A stretch of DNA of 16,766 nucleotides from the NCBI GenBank assembly GCA_013362195.1, contig JABFWM010000652.1:1-16766 (forward strand), given 5' to 3'. Each line of letters starts with the position of its first letter. The first letter of the stretch is position 1. The notes below the pieces were generated by a model, which saw nothing but the letters and a program-made list of their open reading frames with translations, ran no database searches and was not told the origin of the DNA. Origin of the DNA: Acidobacteriota bacterium (GTDB lineage Bacteria; Acidobacteriota; Vicinamibacteria; Vicinamibacterales; 2-12-FULL-66-21). This document shows, piece after piece, positions 7,157 to 13,783 of this stretch. The position numbers and the translations under genes were made by a program.

Positions 7157-8023
7157 GTGCCGCCGGCAGACCGCGCGCGTCCCTGGATCCTCAGCGCCGA
7201 CACGTCACTCGACGCGGAGGCATGTCAGATAGACCTCTGGCGGGCGCTGTCGGCGGGAGGCCGCTTGTCGCGCGCCGTTGGGGCATTCGACACGGTCCTG
7301 CAGCTGGCCATTGGCGGCATCCGCCAGCGACACCCAACCGCGGCGGCCGACGTGCTGGCGCGCACGATCGCCGACGTCAAGCTCGGGGCGCGTCTTGCTG
7401 CGGACGCCTACGCCTCGGGTGCGAGTGGCATTGCAGACGTTCGTATGACCCCGATTGCGGTCGCGCTCGTCGTTGCACGCGCATTGGAATCCTGCGGCGT
7501 GCGGTACGTCCTTGGCGGATCGCTGGCCAGTTCCGCAAGCGGAGAGCCGCGGTCGACGCTCGACGTCGATATGATGGTGGATCTCGACGACGGCGCGATC
7601 GAGTGTGTCGTGCGGGCGCTGGGTGCGGGTGTTTATACGAACCGCGAGGCGCTCGCGCGCGCGGTCCGCGAGCGTACGAGCGCGAACGTGATTCACCTGG
7701 CGAGCGCGACGAAGGTCGATCTCTTCGTCATGGGAGCGACCTCGATTGAACCGCGCCAGATGGAACGCCGGCGCCTGATCCGGCTCGACGATCCTCCAGG
7801 CGCCAGCTTGTATGTGTATGCGCCCGAAGACATCCTGCTGCAGAAGCTCCGATGGTTTCGACTCGGCGGAGAGGTCTCGGACCGTCAGTGGCGTGACGTG
7901 CTCGCCGTGCTGACCGTCCAGGGGGACCGGCTCGATCGCGCGTACCTCCGTGCGTCGGCCGCAGAGATCGGCGTTACGGATCTGCTCGAGCGCGCGCTCC
8001 GCGAAACGGCTGACCGCCTCTAA
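7157..8023 (+). CDS. Nucleotidyltransferase-fold protein fused to a small N-terminal domain
   Basis: This 288-residue protein appears to be two domains in one frame. Residues 1-90 (ILSADTSLDAEACQIDLWRA..; GIRQRHPTAAADVLARTIAD) look like a small helical protein that, from memory, often stands as a separate gene before such nucleotidyltransferases. Residues 97-288 resemble the polymerase-beta-like nucleotidyltransferase family (AbiEii/DUF6036-type). They show GGS at 120-122, DVD at 136-138 in STLDVDMMV, a third acidic residue D188 in KVDLFVM, and the LLQKLRWFRLGGEVSDRQWRDV segment. All three catalytic acids are present, so activity is plausible; the substrate is unknown. An internal ATG at 7446 (MTPIAVALVVARALE) could start the second domain alone. 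The GTG start has no spaced Shine-Dalgarno sequence, but CATAAT ends 5 nt before it, compatible with leaderless expression. The gene interrupts the common ftsH-folP/cdaA order. Confidence 0.8.
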   Translation: MPPADRARPWILSADTSLDAEACQIDLWRALSAGGRLSRAVGAFDTVLQLAIGGIRQRHPTAAADVLARTIADVKLGARLAADAYASGASGIADVRMTPIAVALVVARALESCGVRYVLGGSLASSASGEPRSTLDVDMMVDLDDGAIECVVRALGAGVYTNREALARAVRERTSANVIHLASATKVDLFVMGATSIEPRQMERRRLIRLDDPPGASLYVYAPEDILLQKLRWFRLGGEVSDRQWRDVLAVLTVQGDRLDRAYLRASAAEIGVTDLLERALRETADRL

Positions 8024-8072
8024 TCCTGCCTCCTGCCTCCTGTCTCCTGTCTCCTGAGTCCTGTCTCCTGAG
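8024..8072 (+). repeat. 7-bp tandem repeat (TCCTGnn), seven copies, ahead of cdaA
   Basis: Seven uninterrupted units run TCCTGCC, TCCTGCC, TCCTGTC, TCCTGTC, TCCTGAG, TCCTGTC, TCCTGAG. They begin on the base after the nucleotidyltransferase stop and end 17 nt before cdaA. A TAAGCT hexamer (8074-8079) that could serve as a -10 box follows directly, so the tract would occupy the -35/upstream promoter region. Only the last two bases of the unit vary. Confidence 0.9.
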
Positions 8073-8089
8073 ATAAGCTAGCCGGGCCG

Positions 8090-8896
8090 ATGCAGGACCA
8101 TGTCACGAACCTGTTGAGGCGTCCGCCCGTCGGGTGGTGGGACGTGCTCGACATCGCGATCGTCTCGCTCCTGATCTACGAGTTCCTCAAATTGATCCGG
8201 GGCACGCGCGCCGTGCAGATGGCGGTCGGCTCGTTCCTGATCGTCGCCCTGTTCTACATGTCGCGGCTCGCCCCGCTGCAGACGCTCAACTGGCTGATCC
8301 GGAACGCGCTGGTCTACGTCGCGTTCGCGGCGATCGTGATCTTCCAGTCGGACATCCGGCGGGCGCTCGCGCACTTCGGGCAGGCGCCGTTCTTCCGCTA
8401 CTTCAATCGCCAGCAGGCCGCCGACGAGACGATCGAAGAAGTGGTGGTGGCCGCGACCATGCTCGCGCAGCAGAAGGTCGGCGCCATCTTCGCGATCGAG
8501 CGAGAGATCGGGCTGCGCAACTACATCGAGAGTGGCATCCCGCTGGACTCGCTCCTCACCTACGACCTGCTCGTGACGATCTTCAACCCGGGATCGCCGC
8601 TGCACGACGGCGCGGCGATCCTGCAGGAAGGCCGCGTGGCGGCCGCCGCGTGCTTCCTGCCGCTGACCGTCAACCCGCGCCTCAGCCGGGATCTCGGCAC
8701 GCGACATCGCGCCGCGATCGGCCTGACCGAGGAAAGCGACGCCGCGGCGGTGGTCGTGTCCGAAGAGACCGGACAGATCGCGCTGGCCCTCGATGGCGCC
8801 ATCGAGCGGGCGCTCTCGCCCGACGACCTGCGGGAACGGCTGCGCAGCCTCGTGCTGCTGCGGCGCGGACGCGCGCAGGCCGCTTACGACGTCTGA
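8090..8896 (+). CDS. cdaA: Membrane diadenylate cyclase CdaA (c-di-AMP synthase)
   Basis: CdaA joins two ATP into cyclic di-AMP, which controls potassium and osmolyte transport and cell-wall balance. The 268 residues start with three membrane helices (about 19-37, 42-60 and 66-86), then a DAC domain from about 105. The diagnostic motifs are present: DGA at 173-175 (PLHDGAAIL) and RHR at 205-207 (GTRHRAAIG). Flanking blocks VGAIFAIER and TVNPRLSRDLGTRH also fit. ATG 8090 has no Shine-Dalgarno sequence but is the natural start for a protein of this length; other family members likewise begin shortly before the first helix. Its TGA overlaps the cdaR ATG by one base (TGATG), giving the classic cdaA-cdaR-glmM unit. 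The upstream leader is a heptamer repeat, which could affect expression. Confidence 0.96.
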   Translation: MQDHVTNLLRRPPVGWWDVLDIAIVSLLIYEFLKLIRGTRAVQMAVGSFLIVALFYMSRLAPLQTLNWLIRNALVYVAFAAIVIFQSDIRRALAHFGQAPFFRYFNRQQAADETIEEVVVAATMLAQQKVGAIFAIEREIGLRNYIESGIPLDSLLTYDLLVTIFNPGSPLHDGAAILQEGRVAAAACFLPLTVNPRLSRDLGTRHRAAIGLTEESDAAAVVVSEETGQIALALDGAIERALSPDDLRERLRSLVLLRRGRAQAAYDV

Positions 8897-9807
8897 TGCG
8901 GTATCACCCGTTCCGACATCTCGGCCTGAAGGTGCTGGCGCTGGCCCTGGCGACGCTGCTCTGGGTGACGGTGGCGGGCGAGCACATCGTCGAGCGCAGC
9001 CTGCGCGTGCCGCTCGAGTTCCGGAACATCCCCGGGCAGCTCGAAATCGTCGGCGATCCGCCCGACACCGTCGACGTGCGCGTGCGCGGATCGTCGGCGA
9101 TCCTGAGCCGCGTGCAGCCCGGCGAGATCGTCGCGGTGCTCGACTTGTCGGCGGCCCGCGCGGGCTCCCGGCTCTTTCACATTCGCGCCGACGAAGTGCG
9201 CGCGCCGTTCGGCATCGAAGTCGCGCAAGTGGTGCCGCCGACGATTGCGATCGAGGTGGAGAAATCCGCGCGGCGGCGGATCCCGGTCGTGCCCGCGGTG
9301 CAGGGGGAACCGGCGCCGGGGTTCGTGGCGGGACGGATCTCGGCCAACCCGGCGACGGTAGAGATCGTCGGGCCCGACACGCGGGTGCGGCAGATCGCCG
9401 AAGCCACGACCGAGCCCGTCTCTTTGGCGGGCGCCCGATCGCGAGTCCTCGATGTCGTGACGGTCGGCGTCGCCGATTCCTCGGTGCGGCTCGTCCAGCC
9501 GCAGGCCGCGACCGTGACCGTCGAGATCTGGCCGGCCCCCGTCGAGCGCACGGTGAGCGCCGTGCCGGTGCGCTGGCGCAACCTCGGCACGGGCTTCCGC
9601 GCGCAGGTCACGCCGTCGCTGGTTCGCGTGTCGATCCGCGGCCACCGCGACGCGCTCGCGAACGTGCGCAACGATGCGGTCCAGGCCTTCGTTGTTCTTG
9701 CCGGCCTCGGAAGCGGCCGGTACAATCTGCGGGTCCAGGTGGACCCGTCCCAGAGCTTCGCGGTGACCTCCGTCGACCCCGCCGTGGTCGCCGTCGCGAT
9801 CAAGTGA
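8896..9807 (+). CDS. cdaR: YbbR-domain protein, CdaA regulator CdaR
   Basis: YbbR/CdaR proteins bind CdaA through the membrane and tune c-di-AMP production. The 303 residues begin with a signal-anchor-like helix (8-27, LGLKVLALALATLLWVTVAG), then extracytoplasmic beta-rich YbbR repeats. About three can be discerned, with recurring RVPLEFRN / IPVVPAVQGEP / VSAVPVRWRN strands and V-x-V-x-G-x-x-x-x-[VL] turns (VDVRVRGSSAIL, VEIVGPDTRVR, VRVSIRGHRDAL). Firmicute CdaR often has four repeats. ATG 8896 was chosen because it overlaps the cdaA stop and starts just before the membrane helix; the frame is open much further upstream, but that part is a shadow of cdaA. The stop overlaps the glmM ATG by one base. 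Confidence 0.93.
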   Translation: MRYHPFRHLGLKVLALALATLLWVTVAGEHIVERSLRVPLEFRNIPGQLEIVGDPPDTVDVRVRGSSAILSRVQPGEIVAVLDLSAARAGSRLFHIRADEVRAPFGIEVAQVVPPTIAIEVEKSARRRIPVVPAVQGEPAPGFVAGRISANPATVEIVGPDTRVRQIAEATTEPVSLAGARSRVLDVVTVGVADSSVRLVQPQAATVTVEIWPAPVERTVSAVPVRWRNLGTGFRAQVTPSLVRVSIRGHRDALANVRNDAVQAFVVLAGLGSGRYNLRVQVDPSQSFAVTSVDPAVVAVAIK

Positions 9808-11168
9808 TGACCGACACCAGGTTGTTTGGCACAGACGGCGTCCGCGGCACCGCGGGCGTGTATCCGCTCGACCATGAGACCGTCGCCCGTCTGGGCGCCG
9901 CCCTCGTCCGCGCGATGCGGACCGGATCGGGCGCCAGTACGGCGCGGCCGCTGCGGTTCATCGTCGGCCGCGACACGCGGGAGTCGGGCGAGTGGATCGA
10001 GCGCGAGCTCGGGCGCGGCGTCCACGCCGAAGGCGCCGCGATCACCACGGCCGGCGTCATCCCGACGCCGGCCATCGCCTACGTCACGCGCGCCATGGCC
10101 TTCGACGCCGGCATCGTCATTTCCGCGTCCCACAATCCCTTTCAGGACAACGGCATCAAGGTCTTCTCCGGCCGCGGCGAAAAGTTCACCGAGGAGACGG
10201 AGCGCCAGGTCGAAGCGATCATCGCGGATCGGTCCTGGCAGGTGCCGCCCGTCGTCGAGCTGCCGCCCGTGGATCGCACCGACGTGGTTGACGCGTACAT
10301 CGCGCACGCCCGTCTCGCGCTGCCGGACCCCGAGCGGCTCGGGCGATTCAAGCTCGCCGTCGATGCCGCCAACGGCGCGACGACGACGGTGGCGCCGCGG
10401 CTGTTTCGCGACCTGGGCTACGACGTCACGCTGATCGGTGATGCGCCGGACGGACGGAACATCAATCTCGACTGCGGCTCGACGCATCCGGAGCGGCTGG
10501 GCGCGCTCGTGCGGGAGGGGCGCTTCCGCATGGGCGTGGCCTTCGACGGCGACGGCGATCGCGCGATCTTCGTGGATCACACCGGACGGATCGTCGACGG
10601 CGACGCCGTGATGCTGCTGGCGTCGCGCCACATGAAAGCGCAGGGGCGATTGAACGGCAGCGCGGTGGTGGCGACGGTGATGAGCAACATCGGCCTCGAG
10701 ATCGGCTTGCGCGAGAGCGGGATCGATCTCGTGCGGTGCCCGGTCGGCGACAAGTACGTGATGGAGGAAATGGTCAAGCGCCACATCTCCATCGGCGGCG
10801 AGCAGTCAGGGCACATCATCTTTTCCGAGCACCTGTTCACCGGCGACGGCATCGCGACGGCGCTGACGGTGATGCGCGTGATGGCGGACACCGGCCGCGA
10901 GCTTGCCGACCTGGCGTCGCAGCTCGTGACCTACCCGCAGGTGCTCGTGAACGTGCGCGTGCGCGAGAAGAGGGATCTCCGCGGCGTGCCGGCGATCGCG
11001 GCGGCCATGGATCGCGTCGAGCAGCAGCTGGCCGGACAGGGGCGCCTGCTCGTCCGCTACTCCGGGACGGAGCCGCTGCTCCGCGTGATGATCGAAGGAC
11101 GCGACCAGCACGAGATCCAGGGCTGGGCGCGCGAGATCGCCGACAGCGTCAAGCAGCACCTGGGATGA
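9807..11168 (+). CDS. glmM: Phosphoglucosamine mutase GlmM
   Basis: GlmM converts glucosamine-6-phosphate to glucosamine-1-phosphate on the route to UDP-GlcNAc, for peptidoglycan and lipopolysaccharide. The 453 residues match the family length and all four alpha-phosphohexomutase signatures: LFGTDGVRG at 6-14, phosphoserine loop SASHNP with catalytic S108, metal loop DGDGDR at 247-252, sugar-specificity loop GGEQSGHIIF, and phosphate loop RYSGTEPLLRVM. ATG 9807 overlaps the cdaR stop by one base; upstream reading in this frame is a shadow. In other bacteria CdaR and GlmM both bind CdaA, so the gene order reflects a physical link between c-di-AMP and wall synthesis. The stop overlaps pdxJ (ATGA). 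Confidence 0.98.
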   Translation: MTDTRLFGTDGVRGTAGVYPLDHETVARLGAALVRAMRTGSGASTARPLRFIVGRDTRESGEWIERELGRGVHAEGAAITTAGVIPTPAIAYVTRAMAFDAGIVISASHNPFQDNGIKVFSGRGEKFTEETERQVEAIIADRSWQVPPVVELPPVDRTDVVDAYIAHARLALPDPERLGRFKLAVDAANGATTTVAPRLFRDLGYDVTLIGDAPDGRNINLDCGSTHPERLGALVREGRFRMGVAFDGDGDRAIFVDHTGRIVDGDAVMLLASRHMKAQGRLNGSAVVATVMSNIGLEIGLRESGIDLVRCPVGDKYVMEEMVKRHISIGGEQSGHIIFSEHLFTGDGIATALTVMRVMADTGRELADLASQLVTYPQVLVNVRVREKRDLRGVPAIAAAMDRVEQQLAGQGRLLVRYSGTEPLLRVMIEGRDQHEIQGWAREIADSVKQHLG

Positions 11169-11920
11169 TGGCGGCGGGCCCTCGCCTCAGCGTCAACGTC
11201 AACAAGGTCGCGACCCTGCGCAATTCGCGCGGCGGCGCGATTCCCTCGGTGGTTGACGCCGTCCGCGTCTCGGTCGCGGCCGGCGCCCGCGGCATCACCG
11301 TCCATCCACGCGCCGACGCGCGCCACATCACGCCGCTCGACGTGACGGCGATCGCCTCGTTTCTGGCGCCCTCGCGCCGCGAGGTCGAGTTCAACATCGA
11401 AGGGGATCCGCGGCCCGATCTCGTCGCGATGGTCCGCGACGTCCGGCCGCACCAGTGCACGCTGGTGCCGGTCCGTCCCGGGGAGATCACCAGCCAGGCC
11501 GGATGGCCGCCCGACACCCCGATCGACGAGCTGCGGGCGCTGGTGGCCGACCTGCAGCAGCGCGGCACCCGCGTCAGCATGTTCGTCGATCCGGACCCCG
11601 AGGCCGTCAGATGGGCGGCGTCGCTCGGCGCCCTGCGCATCGAGCTCTACACCGAGCCGTTCGCGCACGCATTCAAGGAGAGCGAAGCGGCCGCCGACCG
11701 GAGCTTCCGCGGTTACGTCGAAGCGGCGAACCTCGCGCACGCGCTCGGCCTGGGCATCAACGCCGGCCACGATCTCGATCTCGACAATCTCGTCCTGTTC
11801 CGGATGCTGCCCCATCTCGACGAAGTGTCGATCGGGCACGCGCTGATCAGCCACGCGCTCTACGTCGGTCTCGATCGCGCGGTGCGGGACTATCTCGCCG
11901 CCTGCCGCGTCGAACCCTGA
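11165..11920 (+). CDS. pdxJ: Pyridoxine 5'-phosphate synthase PdxJ
   Basis: PdxJ closes the pyridoxine ring from 1-deoxyxylulose-5-phosphate and 3-amino-2-oxopropyl phosphate, the last step of DXP-dependent vitamin B6 synthesis. The 251 residues form the expected TIM barrel: LSVNVNKVATLRNSRGG near the N-terminus, GITVHPRADARHI with active-site His47, FNIEG with Glu79, TLVPVRPGEITSQAGW, and INAGHDL with His202, matching E. coli His45, Glu72 and His193. The HPR-x-D variant differs from the E. coli HLR-x-D sequence. Two consecutive ATG codons (11165, 11168) are possible. The first overlaps the glmM TGA as ATGA, so translation is probably coupled. It closes the cdaA-cdaR-glmM run; a new promoter follows at 11951. 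Confidence 0.96.
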   Translation: MMAAGPRLSVNVNKVATLRNSRGGAIPSVVDAVRVSVAAGARGITVHPRADARHITPLDVTAIASFLAPSRREVEFNIEGDPRPDLVAMVRDVRPHQCTLVPVRPGEITSQAGWPPDTPIDELRALVADLQQRGTRVSMFVDPDPEAVRWAASLGALRIELYTEPFAHAFKESEAAADRSFRGYVEAANLAHALGLGINAGHDLDLDNLVLFRMLPHLDEVSIGHALISHALYVGLDRAVRDYLAACRVEP

Positions 11921-11924
11921 ACCC

Positions 11925-11945
11925 GCATCGGGAATCCGGCATCCG
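11925..11945 (+). repeat. Short period-7 tract (three units) upstream of the TPR gene
   Basis: GCATCGG, GAATCCG and GCATCCG lie head to tail (pattern GnATCnG) directly before an extended -10 promoter. Three degenerate units alone would be weak; it is noted because three longer period-7 tracts lie in other gaps here. Confidence 0.4.
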
Positions 11946-11950
11946 CACGT

Positions 11951-11959
11951 TGCTATAAT
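11951..11959 (+). promoter_or_regulatory. Extended -10 promoter abutting the TPR gene
   Basis: TGCTATAAT is a perfect extended -10 element with consensus hexamer TATAAT at 11954-11959. Transcription would begin near 11966, at most 2-4 nt before the TTG at 11969, so the mRNA would be practically leaderless. No TTGACA-like -35 box is visible at 17 nt spacing. Confidence 0.75.
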
Positions 11960-11968
11960 CGACGCTGT

Positions 11969-12583
11969 TTGTCCAAAGACGCCATCGCACTCGGAATCGC
12001 CGGCATGTTCTTCGGCCTGCTCGTCGGCTGGATCATCGGCAGTCAGCAGGGCAGCGGCGCCGCGCCGCCGGCAGCGGCACAGGCACCCGCGGCCGCGAGC
12101 TCCGGGACGGCGCAGTCCGCGCCGCCGCCGCTCGACGAATCGCGTGCCGCCGCGTTGAAGTCGACGGCGCAGCAGAATCCTCGCGACGCCGCCGTCCGCG
12201 TGCAGCTCGGCAACATGTACTTCGATGCCGAGCGGTTTCCCGAAGCGGTCGAGTGGTACCAGAACGCGCTCAAGGTGAACCCGAAAGACGTGAACGCGAG
12301 CACCGATCTGGGCATCGCCTACTACTACATGAACCAGCCGGATCGCGCGCTCGAGCAGTTCGACTACTCCCTCAAGATCGATCCGGCGCACGCGAAGACG
12401 CTGCTCAATCAAGGCATCGTGCGTGCGTTTGGCAGGCAGGATTTGAGCGGCGCGCAGCAATCGTGGGAGCGCGTCCTGCAGGTGGCGCCCCGCTCCGAGG
12501 AAGCGGTGCGCGCGAAACAGGCGCTCGACGGCATCCGCTCGGCACACCAGGGCGTCGACTCCGGAAGCGGCACGGGGCGGTGA
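11969..12583 (+). CDS. Membrane-anchored tetratricopeptide repeat protein
   Basis: This 204-residue protein has an N-terminal membrane anchor (about 5-23, AIALGIAGMFFGLLVGWII), a low-complexity Ala/Pro linker (about 30-60) and three to four TPR units (about 65-185; RVQLGNMYFDAERFPEAVEWYQNALKVNP style) ending in a Gly/Ser tail. It is probably an envelope scaffold; TPR units bind other proteins, and the partner is unknown. It resembles cytochrome-c biogenesis/CcmH-type TPR anchors only in general shape. TTG 11969 was chosen because an internal ATG at 12005 would cut the membrane helix to about 11 residues and no other in-frame start exists upstream. A perfect TATAAT lies 9 nt before it, so leaderless initiation is likely. 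The next gene starts 1 nt after its stop. Confidence 0.88.
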   Translation: MSKDAIALGIAGMFFGLLVGWIIGSQQGSGAAPPAAAQAPAAASSGTAQSAPPPLDESRAAALKSTAQQNPRDAAVRVQLGNMYFDAERFPEAVEWYQNALKVNPKDVNASTDLGIAYYYMNQPDRALEQFDYSLKIDPAHAKTLLNQGIVRAFGRQDLSGAQQSWERVLQVAPRSEEAVRAKQALDGIRSAHQGVDSGSGTGR

Positions 12584-12584
12584 C

Positions 12585-12830
12585 ATGCTTCGCGTCCTCG
12601 TCTTCCTGGTCCTCATCTATCTGGTGGCGCGAGCGCTCTGGCGCCTGGTGTACGGCATCGCCGAAGGCCTCAGCGGCGCGGACCGGAAGTCGCCGACGGC
12701 CATGCCGCTCGTACGCGATCCGGTGTGCGGCACCTACGTCGTCCCCTCGCGCGCGCTGACGGCCGGCTCGGGCCGCGACGTGCAGTTCTTCTGCTCGGAA
12801 CGCTGCCGCCAGAAATGGACCAGCCGGTGA
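12585..12830 (+). CDS. Small membrane-anchored Cys motif protein (YHS/TRASH- or PP0621-like)
   Basis: The 81 residues start with one membrane helix (3-25, RVLVFLVLIYLVARALW), followed by a soluble tail. The tail carries DPVCGTYV (Cys48) and FFCSERCRQKW (Cys70, Cys74). The DPVCG...FCS-x-x-C pattern is that of YHS/TRASH-type treble-clef metal sites, and the overall plan resembles the short PP0621 family. Metal binding is inferred; its function is not known. It lies 1 nt after the TPR gene and 7 nt before the microcompartment aldolase gene, so the three probably share a transcript starting near 11966. Whether it has any tie to the microcompartment is unclear; similar proteins often stand beside unrelated genes. 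Confidence 0.82.
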   Translation: MLRVLVFLVLIYLVARALWRLVYGIAEGLSGADRKSPTAMPLVRDPVCGTYVVPSRALTAGSGRDVQFFCSERCRQKWTSR

Positions 12831-12837
12831 CCCCGCG

Positions 12838-13695
12838 ATGACTCCCGCCGACGAGCGGACGCTCCGCGCCGACATCGTCGAAGTGGGCCGCCGCCTCTAC
12901 GCCCGCGGCTACACCGCGTCGAACGACGGCAACATCAGCGTGCGCCTCGACGGCGGACGTCTGCTGATGACGCCCGCGAGCGTGTGCAAGGGATTCATGG
13001 ATCCGCACATGATGTGCATCACGGATCTCGAGGGAAAGAAGCTCGCCGGCGATCGCAACCCCTCGTCCGAGATGCAGATGCACCTCGAGGTCTACCGGCA
13101 GCGTGCCGATGCGCAGGCCGTCGTGCACGCGCACCCGCCGATCGCCACCGGGTTCGCCGTCGCCGGCATTCCGCTCGATCGCGCCGTGCTCGCGGAGGTC
13201 GTCACCACGCTCGGGAGCGTCCCGATTGCGGACTATGCGACCCCGTCGACGAAGGAACTGCCCGATGCGGTGCGCCGCTACATCAAGGCCCACGACGGCA
13301 TGCTGCTGGCCAATCACGGCGCGCTCACCGTCGGCGCGGACCTGTTCTCGGCGTATTACAAGATGGAGACGATCGAGCACTTCGCGAAAATCAGCTTCGT
13401 CGCGCGGATGCTCGGCGGCGAGCGGCTGCTCTCGCGTCAGGAAGTGGAACGGCTGCAGGGCCTCCGCGGCCGCTACGGCATCGCGTCGCCGGCGCCAATC
13501 TGTCCCGACCCGGCGGCGCACGCCGCCGTCGATCAGGTCGCGTGCCAGACGGTGTTCGCACCGGAGGGCAACGGCGAGCGCCTGATTCCGGATTACCGCG
13601 CCGGACTCGGCGGAGTAGGTGGCGACGGCGAAATTCGGCTAACATACCGCGAACTGTCAGCGCTGATTGAGGCCGCGGTCCGTGAACTGAAATGA
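12838..13695 (+). CDS. Class II aldolase (FucA/RhaD/adducin family), probable BMC cargo
   Basis: A zinc-dependent class II aldolase that would cleave a sugar phosphate or similar into DHAP-like and aldehyde products; the exact substrate cannot be read from sequence. Signatures fit FucA well: GNISVR near 37, catalytic-type Glu78 (SSEMQMH), zinc ligands His97 and His99 (VHAHPP) and His160 (ANHGALTVG), with spacing like FucA E73/H92/H94/H155. At 285 residues it is about 70 longer than FucA. The extra C-terminal part ends in an amphipathic helix (LTYRELSALIEAAVREL, hydrophobic at 273, 276, 277, 280, 281, 284) after a Gly-rich linker, the usual design of a BMC encapsulation peptide. ATG 12838 has no Shine-Dalgarno sequence and sits 7 nt after the preceding gene. 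The shell gene follows after an 88-nt repeat leader. Confidence 0.92.
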   Translation: MTPADERTLRADIVEVGRRLYARGYTASNDGNISVRLDGGRLLMTPASVCKGFMDPHMMCITDLEGKKLAGDRNPSSEMQMHLEVYRQRADAQAVVHAHPPIATGFAVAGIPLDRAVLAEVVTTLGSVPIADYATPSTKELPDAVRRYIKAHDGMLLANHGALTVGADLFSAYYKMETIEHFAKISFVARMLGGERLLSRQEVERLQGLRGRYGIASPAPICPDPAAHAAVDQVACQTVFAPEGNGERLIPDYRAGLGGVGGDGEIRLTYRELSALIEAAVRELK

Positions 13696-13708
13696 CCGCT
13701 GCCGCTGT

Positions 13709-13771
13709 CAGCTGATAGCTGATAGCTGATAGCTGATAGCTGACAGCTGACAGCTGACAGCCGACAGCCAG
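13709..13771 (+). repeat. 7-bp tandem repeat ([CT]AGCTGA), nine units, ahead of the BMC-H gene
   Basis: Units are CAGCTGA, four TAGCTGA, two CAGCTGA, CAGCCGA and a final partial CAGCCAG. The tract ends at the BMC-H Shine-Dalgarno site. GCTGTCAGCT (13704-13713) can pair with AGCTGACAGC at 13738-13747 or with a later register, so the transcript could form alternative hairpins between the aldolase and shell genes. Copy-number change would alter the leader length. Confidence 0.92.
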
Positions 13772-13778
13772 AAGGAGA
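13772..13778 (+). promoter_or_regulatory. Strong Shine-Dalgarno site for the BMC-H gene
   Basis: AAGGAGA lies 5 nt before ATG 13784 and directly after the heptamer tract. None of the other BMC genes has a site this strong, in keeping with BMC-H being the most abundant shell protein. Confidence 0.88.
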
Positions 13779-13783
13779 CGTCA

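Noticed and set aside
4477..7203. 908-residue open frame on the minus strand across ftsH and folP
   Set aside because: It is the antisense shadow of two certain genes in GC-rich DNA; the translation is rich in Arg, His and Asp with no domain.
8024..8089. c-di-AMP riboswitch before cdaA
   Set aside because: The leader is only 66 nt and mostly a TCCTGnn repeat; none of the conserved ydaO/yuaA core can be seen.
8134..8895. N-terminal extension of the YbbR protein back to 8134
   Set aside because: The upstream part is an out-of-frame reading of cdaA; ATG 8896 overlaps the cdaA stop and begins just before the membrane helix.
9177..10784. 535-residue minus-strand open frame over cdaR and glmM
   Set aside because: Shadow of two well-supported genes; no start context or domain.
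11057..12616. 519-residue minus-strand open frame over pdxJ and the TPR gene
   Set aside because: It runs against two supported genes and a clear promoter and has low-complexity Arg/Ala composition.
13709..13771. CRISPR array
   Set aside because: Units are 7 bp without spacers and no cas gene is near; it is a simple tandem repeat.
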